A DNA stretch of 64,000 bases, from contig OZ024898.1 in the NCBI GenBank assembly GCA_964017195.1, positions 5,419,482 to 5,483,481 of the forward strand. Reading direction: 5' to 3'. Source of the DNA: Siderastrea radians. Lineage: Eukaryota; Cnidaria; Anthozoa; Scleractinia; Rhizangiidae. Shown in pieces: positions 10,321-20,985 of the stretch. The notes below the pieces were generated by a model. The model searched no databases. It saw only the letters and a program-made list of their open reading frames with translations, and had not been told where the DNA came from. A program made the translations under genes and the position numbers. The first letter of the stretch is position 1; each line of letters starts with the position of its first letter.

Positions 10321-12460
10321 ATAGCGGAGCCTGCGGGCAAAGCCCGCCAGCGGAGCTCCTTTGCTAAGGAAATTTGGTAACCTATCAAGCCGAGAAGTTT
10401 TGGTTGTGACGTAATAGTCACGTGACCGTCCGTCCGTACGTCCGTACGTCCGTACGTCTGTACGTCCGTACATCCGTACGTCCGTCCGTCCGCAAGACTC
10501 TGGGAGGGGGAGGGGAGTGCCAAGTCAACCCGACGGGGGTAGAGAATGCCATCTTTTCTTGGCGGGAAATCGTGCGGTGCTTTTGGGCAACCCGCGTTTT
10601 TCTTGGCGGGAAATCGCATGACCATCGTCGCTTTTGAAAAAGAGGTTTCTTTAAAAGCTTAAGCTTCTTTAGCATTTAACGATTGTTCGAGAGTACTGAA
10701 GTTTTATACTTGACAAAAAGAAAACATCTAATATCTATAAATGGAAAGAAAAAGTTCAAAAATATACTGGTAGAAGGCGAAAAGTTCAAGTTACGAAAGC
10801 TGCCTTCAAAGGACTTCATGGCTTTGTTTTCTTTACGGCGGAGAGTTTGCCCTGTTCTGAAACACAACCGAGTAAGTGAAGTTTTTAAAGGGTCTAAGGT
10901 ACATGATTTCGAGTATTACGGTGAAAGAAATTACGTTTTGAAATGGAAATTTGATTTATGCCATTAGAAATGTGTCATTTACTTTTGACTTTAAACAATT
11001 ATTAGAAAACGCGCTCAGATTTGTGACAGATTCTTGAATATTTTGCCATGCTCAGCCGATTTTACTAGTGTGGACTGACCTACGATTTTGGAGTGTAACG
11101 CGAATTGCATTTAAGTATAAACTTACGGGTTTTCGAATAAACTTTTTTTCAAAAATGATTTCTCTGTCTATTATTTTGTGTTTGTTTATTCATAACAGTA
11201 GGTCTAAGCACAGTCGCAAGACAACTGCACAAGCTTTGCTTTCAATTTTGACTGTCCGGTCCATCTCTTTGCGCAACTGTCGATTTTCTTGTCCTAGAAG
11301 TTTTCAATAGTAATAATCTTTTGAGCGAAGCAGTTGTCGGTTTAAAGCTATTTTATTCCAAAAGCTTGCGAAAACAGTTTTGTGCGTTCCTCAAAGCGCC
11401 TAACTCTATATAGGCTTACTTCGCATCCGCAAAACTTATGCCGGCATAATTTAATTAAAGTGTGTTTGGTGTTTCTTTGTTTTGAATCTTCATGGTCTCT
11501 AGTTAGAGAACGAAATATAACAGTTATTTGAAAAACTATAAGCGAAGCAGTTGTCGGTTTAAACCTATTACATCCGAAAAGCTTCCAAAAACAGTTCTGT
11601 GCATTTTTAAAAGCGCTCTAATTTCAGACAATTTGCAGCCGCAAATCTTATGCCACAGAGTTTATAAGAATGTTTGGACGGTGTTTGTTTGTTTGTTTTC
11701 AATCTCGATGGTCTCAAGTTAGAGAACGAAATATAAGGGTTACTTAAATAACTATAAGCGAAGCAGTTTTGAGTTTAAAGCTATTTTATCCGGTAAGTAA
11801 TGTGTGTTCCTCAAAGTGCTGGAATTTTTTCGCGGCTGCTAAAACCTACGCGACATTTCTTCGATAAGTTTATTACAAGTGCTTCGAAGCTCCCCAGATC
11901 CTTTCTTTCGGGTAATCCCAGTAAAATGCCGGTGAAATGTCAGTATAAATTTTTGACCAGAGTAATATTTTTATTTAGTGGCAGTTCATGTTATTTGTTA
12001 ACATCCGAACGCGATGAAGATAACCCATTTAAACAGTCGAATAATTTTTATTTTGTTTTTGTAAATGAGCGCCGTTTCAAGTTCATTCAAGCGAACAGCC
12101 AATAATCCAAGGAGAATTGACAAGCCTTGACAGTTAATGACAGGATATGGAAACATTACAAACACCAAGCAACACGGTTCGTGAGTAAAATGTGTTCAGT
12201 TTGATGCCCGAAAAAAAAAATCAAGCTGTGCTCAGCCTCTAGAATGACCTTTCGAGCTTGGTTTTACAGAACAGATCCCCAAAATATTGGAGGACAATTC
12301 GGAACACTTTCAGGCTTTTTGAGAAACACTTTTCGAAAGCGAACGAGCCAAAAAAAGCCCCGAAATATATTTCAGACCGAAAAGTTTCAGGACTATTTTT
12401 GAGAAACGAACACCAGTTTATTCCTTCGCGGCTCCGCTTTTAGGCTTGGCTAAATCTATA
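10321..12460. mobile_element. About 2.1-kb insertion, S1 only, with internal tandem repeats
   Basis: S2 passes directly from GAGGATAACTTA to CATATTTGACTGATC (near 47220), whereas S1 has 2.1 kb between the matching flanks. Near the ends are AGCGGAGCC and its inverse GGCTCCGCT, a possible short terminal repeat. Inside are a (CGTC/CGTA)n microsatellite (about 10424-10492) and three copies of a 216-bp unit. The unit starts are marked by AAGCGAAGCAGTT near 11323, 11538 and 11756. Open frames here are low-complexity or lack domains, and no transposase was recognised. Confidence 0.65.
10424..10492. repeat. CGTC/CGTA tetranucleotide microsatellite
   Basis: Tandem CGTC and CGTA units, slightly interrupted. 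It creates the TDGRTDVRT-like frames on both strands, which are artefacts of the repeat. Confidence 0.9.
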
Positions 12461-13260
12461 TATTATATTTGACTGATCATAATAGCCATAACCGAGCAGA
12501 ATTATTAGAGCATAATTAGTAGCTTTTGTGAGCACTGCCCGCAGGCATAATAATATTGTACCCTTTTGCGAGCGTAATTTATCCAAGGCGTTCACAACAA
12601 GAAAGTGCGGAGCAATTTCCTTTCCGTGGGCTAATTTACAGCTGGATCATTTTACAATGCACGAAGATGACAGCAATAAATCCAATGCTCAAAAGAAAGC
12701 ATTGAAACAGTTCTTTCATATTTGATAGACGATCGAGTGAAAAGAAAACGCGCAAAACACAAATCTTTATCGCGTGGCGCACAAAGGCAAGAGGGGCGGG
12801 AAAGAATTGACCTTTTTTGCCATCTCTCTGTAGGCCCAGATTTCGGCCGGAAAGCAAAATGTATTCGCACTGGTTTCTGTTTTTTCCTTCTTGCCTGAAA
12901 TGTCTTTCTCCGAGAGAGAGAAAATAAAACCACTGTGCTGTGTAGCCTTGAAGACTAATACCAAACAAGTAAACTAGCGAACAACCAAGAGTGGAATATT
13001 ACTAGCTGAAAGTGCATAAATTATCCACTTGAAATTTAAAAGTTAAGGTTAACTTCTCCAAGCCAAGGTTAAATTTGTCCCACTCTCTTGACAAAATGAA
13101 CATCTATACAAGATCTTTCTTATTTATTTACAGCTTTAAATTCATCGCCAGTGTCTCTCTATTTATTATAATTCATGATGCCTTCGACATTGTCAATCCT
13201 AGCAGTATGCAGGACGTGTCCCAGAATGAACCTAATTAAAATATGACGAAACTCTCAACG
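12461..13260. other. Non-coding stretch shared with S2
   Basis: Conserved with 47220-47960. Overlapping frames of 93-110 codons on the minus strand (12636-12968) share bases in several frames, contain no domain and are not preserved as one frame in S2. I see no gene. Confidence 0.5.
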
Positions 13261-13267
13261 AGTCATG

Positions 13268-13365
13268 TATGAATAGCATAGCATAGTTGTTAGAACGTCT
13301 GACGGGTGTACGGAAGGCCATGGCTTCGATTCCCGTCGGGGACTCAGATATTTTTCTTCGTCCCA
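13268..13365 (+). repeat. tRNA-derived SINE-like repeat
   Basis: TAGCATAGTTGTTAGAACG resembles a tRNA A box, and GCTTCGATTCCCGTC about 55 bp later resembles a B box, followed by a short T-rich tail. The spacing fits an RNA polymerase III internal promoter, but the body does not fold as a clean tRNA. A diverged copy is at 47970-48060 in S2. Confidence 0.5.
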
Positions 13366-13404
13366 CGCTCTAGACATAATAATTTATTTACCTAGCTTAA
13401 AATT

Positions 13405-13800
13405 TACCATCTATCTTTAATTATCACGTTTCCTCTTGTGGGTGTATATAAATTAAATTCAACTAAGTGTGCGAATTTAAGACACAAAGCTATTTAAAAT
13501 TACCTGAAAGATACCTGATTATCGTTTGTTTTCTTGTTATCTGTGATTACCACCAAAAGCAAAAGCAACACTGCGAGCACAAAATTTAGCACAACTTTAT
13601 ACGGTACACGATAAAAAATATTCATTAATTCTAATTAACTGTAGTACTTAAGAAATTATTTTACATGCAAATACAACTTTCAGAGCAGCTGTTGTCGATT
13701 GAACTCAAACAAGGCAAAGAGAAACCGCTATTAATTTATCTCCAGTAACAATCTTAGCAGTTTCTACATCTCATGAGGTTTGCGAAGGAGTTTTGTTTTG
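13405..13800. repeat. Dispersed segment, also at 48098-48530 and 19868-20225
   Basis: The segment starts near TCTTTAATTATCACGTTTCC. It is collinear between S1 and S2. A third copy sits out of place at the right end of S1 (19868-20225) and is closer to the S2 version than to this one: it shares AGTAGGTGTATATAAA and CTCGTTATCCGCGATTACCA with S2. Confidence 0.7.
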
Positions 13801-15103
13801 CTCCAGTCTGCTCTAAATTTCGCGTTTTAATTTTGCAGTATCTCATTGCTACGATCTTCCAAATATTGCCTAGTATTTCCCCGGTTATGGTCAAGCAATA
13901 CGAGCAACATTTTAGTGCAAATTATCGGGCAACAATACTTCGTTGCAAATTCCGATTGTTCCTCTCAACAAATTTTCATGTTGCAAAAGATAGAAGACTT
14001 CTATCTTTTCCATCTGACTACGAATTACGCGTTTAGGCCTGGAAACTGGCTGTGAGTCTGCGCGTGTTATCGGATGAAGTTATGAATTTCCACCCAAAAT
14101 TTGAGTCAGCTGGAACGAAACTTGCAGGTACCAGGTCGTGATGCTCAGAATTCAAACAGATGGAAGGGAGATCCCTGAGAGTTTTCACGTGATGTGGTCC
14201 TCGCCAGGATGTGCCTTGCTTTTAACACATATGCTAACAAAAATGCAGGTTCAGTCTAAACCGGAGATTAATGTATTCCGACTTCAACTCAACCCCACTT
14301 CTGATTGGATGAGAACTTTCTAGAGTAACAACCGCTTCAACTTTGGACGCACACATCAGGCGGTTCTGCTTTTTAAGAGCGCCGTAATTTTTGCGATTTG
14401 GGCTAGCGGAATTGATTTTAATTTTGCAAAATTGGAGCAGTGCAAGAAAGATAAGCTACTCTTATAATAAGTAACATCGACAGAGGCCTAAAGGGATCTT
14501 TTAGCTTAACTAATTTCGCAAAGAAAATGCGACACAGGCTGCGCAAAAACCTGCCTGATCATACCTCGAACATTTTACGCAATTTTGTTGCCACAGTCGT
14601 TGCGAGAAATAGAACTCGGTTCTACTTTTGGAAACGATTGCGGAATGGGACAAAAAGGTGAGATTTTACCGTTTTTACTCCAGACAGTTTTTTCGTGCAA
14701 CTTTTGTCGCAATTTTGTTGCAACAGCAGTTGCAAGAAACGTTCAACTTAACTGGTTAGCTTGGTTAATTTCTGATCTCAGTCAAGCGTTAATCAGTTTT
14801 CAATAACCAAAGCCTTGAGAGAAGAATGGACGGGTTAAATTGAGGCCCAGATTTAAGGGTGCGCGGGGGTCTGATATCTGTTATCTTTATGACTTAGGAG
14901 ACCGGTTTCCCTCCAAATCACCAAATGCATGTTGTTGTTTTTCTGATCGGCTATCCGTTATTCTTGCTATTACCGTAGGTTAGTTATCCGTGAAATATTT
15001 AGCGAGCTTTCCGTTATCCCTAGCGAAATCCCTAACAAGGACTCCATCTTATGAGTCAACTTGAGCGCGAACAAGCTATTCATATTAGGCCAAGAATATA
15101 CTA
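13801..15103. other. Non-coding stretch, shared with S2
   Basis: Matches 50327-51323 in S2 after the 1.7-kb S2-specific insertion. Frames of 60-87 codons are not maintained between copies. No gene seen. Confidence 0.45.
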
Positions 15104-15373
15104 GAGCGCTTTTCAAATGAGTGTCGTAAAACCAAAACCAAAGTAATTATCCCAGTCGATCACAAAAACAAATTACTCGATTAACCAATCAGAAATCGCA
15201 GCAAATACATGTCACTGGCGCAGGGCGCGGGAAAACGCGGCGCGATTGGTGTGAGTTTCACTTTCTGATTGGTGGAGAAAATGGCACGAGATTTTTTAAC
15301 CAATCAAAGAGCGAAATAAAGCAAAACCAAAGCAAAGCAAGAACTACTTTCGACACTCAATTAAAAATCGCTC
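15104..15373. mobile_element. 270-bp MITE (GAGCG...CGACACTCA family), S1 only
   Basis: The ends are GAGCGCTTTTCAAATGAGTG and, inverted, GAGCGATTTTTAATTGAGTG, continuing as TCG. S2 has the empty site (GAATATACTATTTAACG near 51311-51327). A relative with the same terminal motif lies at 36362-36602 inside an intron of the transposase gene. Confidence 0.8.
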
Positions 15374-15735
15374 CATTTAACAATTAGATTATGAGTTCGA
15401 GATTTCTATCAGGTGATAGCTAATGTCGGGTCCAGCCCGAATCAGCTTTCACGCACAGAAATCGAGAGCGAATAGGTAATTGTCTTAGTATAAATCTCGA
15501 TTAATATCCCTGTAAAATGAAACGTTTTGCTTCATGGCATTGTTATTTTGAAGACTGAGCCTGCCGCTCACCTTTTCGCTACTCACTATCTATCACGGAA
15601 TAGACAGTAAGTAGCATACTAGCCAATCACATTGCAGCATTTATGATAGAACGCCAGAAGATTTATTACTAATTTCTGAAAAACCTTGCCAGGGCACATA
15701 CTGTTGTAGATGTCCCAACTGTTTATTTATTTATT

Positions 15736-16787
15736 GCTCGGGCAACCGAGCTTAGTTGTGCATTTCGGCAGAAAATTTCATTGCTCTTAATGTGCAGGCC
15801 CAAACGAGGTGTCTCCGATTTTCCTTGTTCTGAGGAATACTAGCGAACTGTCAGCGTAGGTACACGTAGCTGTGCCGAGGTCATGTCGTTGGTAATCGAG
15901 GATCGCAAAAGCCCATACGATTTGATACGTTAATTTTCGAGCTTCTCGCTAAGCAGTCGGCCAACGCACGTGGGAATTGACAAGCAACTTTTTCATCAAC
16001 GCTCCACCTCGGGTATTCCTCGTCGAATCGCCGGGCAAGATGACATAGTTGCGGGGAATAATAAGGGAATTTTTTACCTTTTTTGACCTGCTATCTGTTT
16101 TCTACTTGTGAGTTCCTTTTTCTTCGCTACATTAGTGCAAGGCATTTGACTTATAAACTACTGAAATTAAACAAAGTGTGTGTATGCGTGTTAGATGAAG
16201 CAAATACAGACGAATCTTGTCTCTTAAGTAGCCTCAAAAGCAACTATAACTAGATCTGAATAACGCTCATTGTACCTCCGGTTTTGAAATATACAATGAG
16301 TTTGGAGAATTTGGCAGGATTTGCAAAGGTTTTCTCAGCAAACTGGCACTTAAGTGTTTCTTCGTGGCGAAAGTATTGTCATTAACTATTCGTCTTTCGT
16401 CTCTCGATTTAGTCTGGAAATGTATTTTTTTTATATGTTTTGTGTTTTGTTTAGTTAAAGCTTTATTACGACCCTCGTTTAGGTTTTGTGGTTGAATCGG
16501 AGTAAATGTTAACGTTCATTCCGGCAAAGGGAAGAGAGTTTGATACGGTATGTTCTCCTTAATCGCGTGGTTAGTTTTCAACTGACGGGAAATTTTTCTT
16601 TACTGTCTGGACTCTTGGACTTGACCGAAGTTTTGCATCACCGACATGACAATCAGCCATTTGCTTAGCCCTTAAGAAAAATGCTGAAGTCATGGGAAAA
16701 GATGTGAAGTCTAGTCCACCTCTTTTCTTTCCACTTTAATTGGTTGCAATAGAAACACATTACATACATTTAATTTTTTGCCCGAGC
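15736..16787. mobile_element. About 1.05-kb insertion with 10-bp terminal inverted repeats, S1 only
   Basis: Bounded by GCTCGGGCAA and its inverse TTGCCCGAGC. S2 lacks the segment and runs straight from GTAGATGTCC through a TTTA run to the type B region (about 51940-51990). No coding frame of note inside. Confidence 0.6.
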
Positions 16788-16869
16788 TAGAAGCCACTTA
16801 ATTTATTTATTACTAAAACACGAACACCAACACTGCTTCACAAGTGCACATTTACGTGTCAGCATAAAT

Positions 16870-17123
16870 CTAATTGTCGTAGAAGTTAATATAAGCGACG
16901 GCCTTCCGGGAGCAAGAACTGCAGCATTTGAAGCTTCCCTCTTGATGCTGATAATTTTTGCAGGCTCCATCCAACCTTCTTACGTGGAAGGGAAAGTATT
17001 CGTCACAACCATTTTTGACACACATACGGGTTAGGTGCCACGTAACACTGTCGTCGTCGTACATCTTCGTAATGTCTGCTCCCTCGATACAGGCATTATC
17101 AGGCTCCACATCTTCATCAGGAT
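16870..17123 (-). CDS. Secreted cysteine-rich peptide, type B mature exon, copy 1
   Basis: An acceptor (CTAACTTCAG) precedes a phase 1 exon opening with an acidic stretch DPDEDVEPD, then the family pattern: NAC, 23-residue spacer, LTRMCVKNGC, FPFHV, LDGAC, FKCCSSC, and an 11-residue tail to TAG. It has seven cysteines. It shares acceptor, phase, VKNGC and FPFHV with types A and C, so it is a paralogous exon. I found no signal-peptide exon between it and the type C gene at 18107. The nearest compatible one upstream on this strand is the type C exon 1 (19128-19191). It may therefore be an alternative last exon of that transcript, or an orphan. TTTATT at about 16803 is a possible polyadenylation signal on the minus strand. 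Confidence 0.7.
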
Positions 17124-18106
17124 CTGAAGTTAGAAAACAAACAAAGGCAATTTTACACTCGAGCGGTGAAATAACGGCCGCTTCCTAAATATCATGTCTC
17201 TCGTGGTATATAAGTCGCCAACTGACTTATTTACGAGGTTTGAATTGATATTATCTGAAGCTCATACGTAGCGAGGTTGCTCGAAGAGCAGGCTAACACA
17301 TGCACAGTGAGGTAGGAACTGACTATCGGGTTAGTCTCAAACAATGTCCCCGCATACGTAAACGTCTAAAAGTGCTTTCCAATATTATTTTCCCAGTCTA
17401 AGTTACTTTTTGTTCTCGCATATGTTAAGTTGGTTTCACCTCTAGAACCGCTTGTGACTTTGTCACTCGAAAATCCGCCTCAGCTCTTCGCTCGAGGGCG
17501 ACAAACAAATGAAGGTCGACTTGTGTCTAGTCGCATTCGATGCACCGATGTCTCTTCACAGGGTTTTTTGAACTCGTACAAAATTAATTTCAAGAACATT
17601 TTCCCAAAATATTATCTGAGGCATAAAGTGAACCCTGTGAAGATATTCACTGGTGAATCAGACTAATCAGAGAGAAGACTGGCTTCTACTGGGTGACTGC
17701 TTCCGCGAACGACATCATGTCAGTCAAGACACTGAAATTTATCCATGTTGAATTGTGAGAGAAATTGTGAGAAACATCCAGATCTAGATCTTCAAACTAT
17801 TATTAATTATTACTATAATTTTAATGCTATGTTCACCGCGCCGGCTACCCGGTGAATATAACCTTTTTAAGGCGCGGCCGCTAAGCTAAGTTTTTTCGTG
17901 TGTTCTTTGTCAAGTTTTAGCTGGTTTATGTTTACTTTTTTGATGCCCACATTTCAAAATTATACTGAAACAATTATTCGCCTCAGGCGAAGTAAATATT
18001 GGCGAATATTTACCTCGCCTTCGGCTCGGTAAATATTCGGTAGTATTTACCTCGCCTTCAGCGAATAATTGTCAAATAATCCCTTTAGGGCTAAAACTGC
18101 TTCAAA
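17124..18106. other. Region between type B and type C exons; hairpin at 17970-18072
   Basis: Conserved with 52293-53716. The stretch just upstream of the type B exon (about 17165-17190, AAATAACGGC) resembles that upstream of the type C exon (18409-18420), showing that the duplicated unit included intron sequence. The hairpin 17970-18072 has arms ACAATTATTCGC and internal TAAATATT/AATATTTA repeats. It is matched by 53157-53260 in S2. Confidence 0.6.
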
Positions 18107-19191
18107 CTATATATAACTAGCTATTTCACGGAAGAGTTTAAAATCTCCACAAAAATTTTTACCGATATGTTTGCAGAGACTACAACATTTATAGCTTGCG
18201 TCTTGGCAGTCTTCGTCCAACTCATTCACGTGGAAGGGGAAGGTGACATTGCAACCATTCTTGATACACAGACGGGATGTCTTGTGACTGGATGGGGCCT
18301 TGACAGATCTCGGAATAGTTTTAGACTGGAAACAGGTTCTTGCAGCCATTGCGTCATGATCTGAGGTTTAAAAAAATAAACGAAAAAAGGCCATTTAGAT
18401 ATACAGATAAAATAACGGCTATTTCTAAAGTAAGGAACTTTTGACGTACATATATCACTCAATCATTATTGTCTTGGAGAATGGCTTACTGACCGCGAAC
18501 CGGACCTGACCATGAACAGTTGGCCAACGACCGGATAACCTTATCCACTGGGTAGACTGCTATCCAGCGTATAAGATCTACTACTCTTTTTTCTTTATAA
18601 AAACCTTTTTTATTAGAACGTCGAGGCTGAGATTTGCCCCCAAATTTAAGAAAATGTATGGGCTAAAATAAGAACATCCACAGGCTCAGCCAAATTTTAC
18701 GCGTTCTTATATATATATAAAAAAAGAGTGTATCCAACTGGGGCTGTTGTAGTTCAATTTTATCCTCGGTTCAATTTTTATTTTCTTTTGTTTTATATTC
18801 ATTATCATATATTTACATAAAAAAGAACAAAGGAAAAATAAAAATTGAACCAAGGATAAAATTGAACTACAACACGACCAGGTTGACCATTTTAACCAGA
18901 CTTGGTTAATACTGGCTTAAACACCTACTTTTAGGATCATTTTTAAAAGCTACAGTGCATGTTGCAATCAGAAGAAATCCAAGAGTATTTCTTCAGTTTT
19001 GTTAAAAATTACTCTCCCACTTTTCTGAAACTATAACTGAGTGCGTTTGGCTGCTGATGGCTAGGGTGGAAGTGGATGTTTACTGATTTTAGGAGTTTAT
19101 AGTATTTATAATACAATTATGATTTACCTTGCATGATGCACGTGACAAACACCATCACAGAGAGAACTAAAAAGCCGATTCGAGCTGTCAT
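18107..19191 (-). CDS. Secreted cysteine-rich peptide, type C, copy 1 (intact)
   Basis: Exon 1 (19128-19191) encodes a signal peptide starting MTARIGFLVLS with a hydrophobic core, ending phase 1 at CAAG|GTAAAT. Exon 2 (18107-18360) follows an AACCTCAG acceptor. The product is 105 residues with eight mature cysteines: RTC, RLCIKNGC, FPFHV, LDEDC, YKCCSLC and one more in a longer, partly basic tail. The frame is intact from ATG to TAG with consensus splice sites. Family not recognised; structure suggests a disulfide-stabilised secreted peptide. A TATATA motif about 90 bp upstream of the ATG could serve as a core promoter. Intron foldback elements (18746-18873) are shared with S2. Confidence 0.8.
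18746..18873. mobile_element. 128-bp foldback MITE in type C intron (S1)
   Basis: The arms read GTTGTAGTTCAATTTTATCC inward from both ends, about 46 bp each. The same element is at 54382-54507 in S2. A second, weaker inverted repeat (AGAACGTCGAGGCTGAG and its partner) occupies about 18596-18725. Confidence 0.8.
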
Positions 19192-19400
19192 TTTATTCTG
19201 TCTTTTTAAACTGAAATAGAGAACAGCACCAATATCAACTGTGCAATTTTTTCGCATGTTCTCCTTAGTAATAAGCCGGCTATATATCACAATTATTCTG
19301 ACGTAAGCCGTAGAGGTACTAACAAGGTTTACTGACTCAAAGAGACACGAAGGACCAGTTTAGCTGTAATGTCATACATAGGTTTTGCTGGCCTCGCATT
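19192..19400. promoter_or_regulatory. Probable 5' flank of type C gene
   Basis: It contains AACTGAAATAGAGAACA directly upstream of the ATG, shared with the type A gene flank, and TATATA near 19280. It is conserved with S2 (54827-55036). The extent of the promoter is inferred. Confidence 0.4.
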
Positions 19401-19745
19401 ATATAGAGGACATTCCACGGCGGCACGAAGATATGAATTCTATTTTCGAGTGGCAAAAACAATATTTTACGAAGGAGCGCAGCGAGTGAGCAAAATATTG
19501 TTTTTTACCACAAGAAAATAAAATTCATATCTTCAAGCCACCATGGAATTCTCGTTTTATTATATGGACAAGAGTATTTTTGCACAAACAACAGTGACTG
19601 TGTGTGTAAGAGTGGGAAATGGCGTCGTCGATATCCGCACCAGTGAGGATATGGAAAATACGCCACTCGAGTCCCGGATGTAGTTTCGTATGAAGTTTAC
19701 GAGTGGTCTATTTTCCACTAAAACACTCTTGTCTATATAATAAAA
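19401..19745. mobile_element. Two adjoining foldback elements, S1 only
   Basis: The first (about 19401-19558) is palindromic, with arms around GAAGATATGAATTCTATTTT and a centre at GAAGGAGCGCAGCGAGTGAG. The second (about 19555-19745) ends in TTATTATATGGACAAGAGTA and its near inverse. S2 has the short uninterrupted sequence CATTATATAAGAGACCTAAT near 55032. Confidence 0.75.
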
Positions 19746-19867
19746 GAGTGCTAATTCACTGAAAATGTGTTTTTTATTGTGAACAGGACTTGTTACCAGC
19801 ATTTACTTGAGCGACATCTCTAGCGGTATGATATCAGCTGACAGGTACGTGAATGTAAGACTCGTAT

Positions 19868-20225
19868 CTTTAATTATCACGTTTCCTCTAGTAGGTGTAT
19901 ATAAAATGAATTCAACTAAGTGGGCGAAGTTAAGACACAAAGCTAGTTAAAAATGCCTGAAAGATTACTTGATTTGCGTTTGTTTTCTCGTTATCCGCGA
20001 TTACCAAAAAAAACAAAAGCAACGCTGTGTGCACAGAATTTATACGAGTATACGATAAAAACTATTCATTAATTCTAATTAACTGTAGTATATAAGAAAT
20101 TAATTTACATGCAAATACAACTTCCAGAGCAGCTGTTGTCGATTGAACTCAAACAAGGCAAAAACAAAACGCTATTAATTTTCCAGTAACAACTTTAGGA
20201 GTTTCTACATATCATGAGGTTTACA
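19868..20225. repeat. Displaced fragment of block S interior at the S1/T1 junction
   Basis: This matches 48107-48475 better than 13405-13800. It begins exactly where collinearity of S1 with S2 ends and stops at GAGGTTTACAAA. It marks a recombination or gene-conversion breakpoint. Confidence 0.7.
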
Positions 20226-20985
20226 AACTCGATAAGTAAAGACCTGAGACAACACTGGGTCTATGTCGAACAAAAATGGGTTTCTTACACCTTTTTTTTG
20301 GTAAAAATATAGAATGATTATGACAAATTCTACATGTCATAAGTTAAGCATGATCGTCCAGGATAGTGCAGTCCTGAGAAGGACTGTTTATGGTAACATT
20401 GCCCGACAACCTGAGGGGAAGTCTTTGTCGGTCAATATTCAAAATGTCTATAAATGTCTATCATAAAAATTCAAATTCAGCCGTTTTTGGTAAGTTGTAA
20501 TCTTGGGTGAAATACAATATGGTGTCATCTTAGCCGCTCCTTAGTTTTGAATGAAATAACAGACTCCCTGCAGCGCCGCAACCCGTAATATTTACCTCAC
20601 TTTGTAAAAAGCTTCACAGGCTATGTAATAAAGGTGAAATATTTTAACATATTGCAACTTAACGAAAGAGAAATGGGTGCAGGTTCCATCAACTTTCTTC
20701 AACTTTCTGGCGGGGAAGGGGGGGAGGGGGAGGTATCCTCCTCTTTTTTGTACTTCCTAGGTCTGAAGGCTGATTGATAGATATTTTTTGGAAATTATCT
20801 GATATTGGATTTCATATTAAGTTCGTTGGCAACCCCTCACAATGGCGGGAAAAAAGCCTGAAAAGGTCTTTGATCTGCAATACCAGTTTAGATTACGCAC
20901 AGCAGCTAAAATTGGTATATTTCTTACAAACCCACTGACCCAGTTCATATATTTCAAAGTTCCAAAATTAAATTTCCTCTCAAAA
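20226..20985. other. Unique stretch, nothing recognised
   Basis: It contains a G-rich run (GGGGAAGGGGGGGAGG near 20715) but no open frame above about 60 codons and no repeat partner that I could find in the window. Confidence 0.5.

Larger units (their letters stand above)
2915..19868. repeat. Segmental duplication block S, copy 1 (S1)
   Basis: The block is collinear and same-strand with about 40755-55155. Shared landmarks in order: hAT-like element, hairpin, SLC22 exon 2, type A peptide gene, tRNA-like repeat, type B exon, type C gene. Similarity ends after the GTAAGACTCGTATC motif near 19868, where S1 switches to a displaced fragment of its own interior. Segments present only in S1 include 5570-6521, 10321-12460, 15104-15373, 15736-16787 and 19401-19745. 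Confidence 0.9.

Noticed and set aside
10176..10675. Overlapping frames of 60-149 codons on both strands with TDGRTDVRT-like repeats
   Set aside because: They are produced by the CGTC/CGTA microsatellite and its flanks. Several frames overlap on opposite strands and no domain is present.
12636..12968. Three overlapping minus-strand frames of 65-110 codons
   Set aside because: Different frames of the same bases. The longest is not preserved in S2 (47373-47689), and no splice or domain evidence exists.
13268..13365. Candidate functional tRNA gene
   Set aside because: A- and B-box-like motifs are present, but the acceptor and anticodon stems do not pair, so a SINE-like repeat is more likely.
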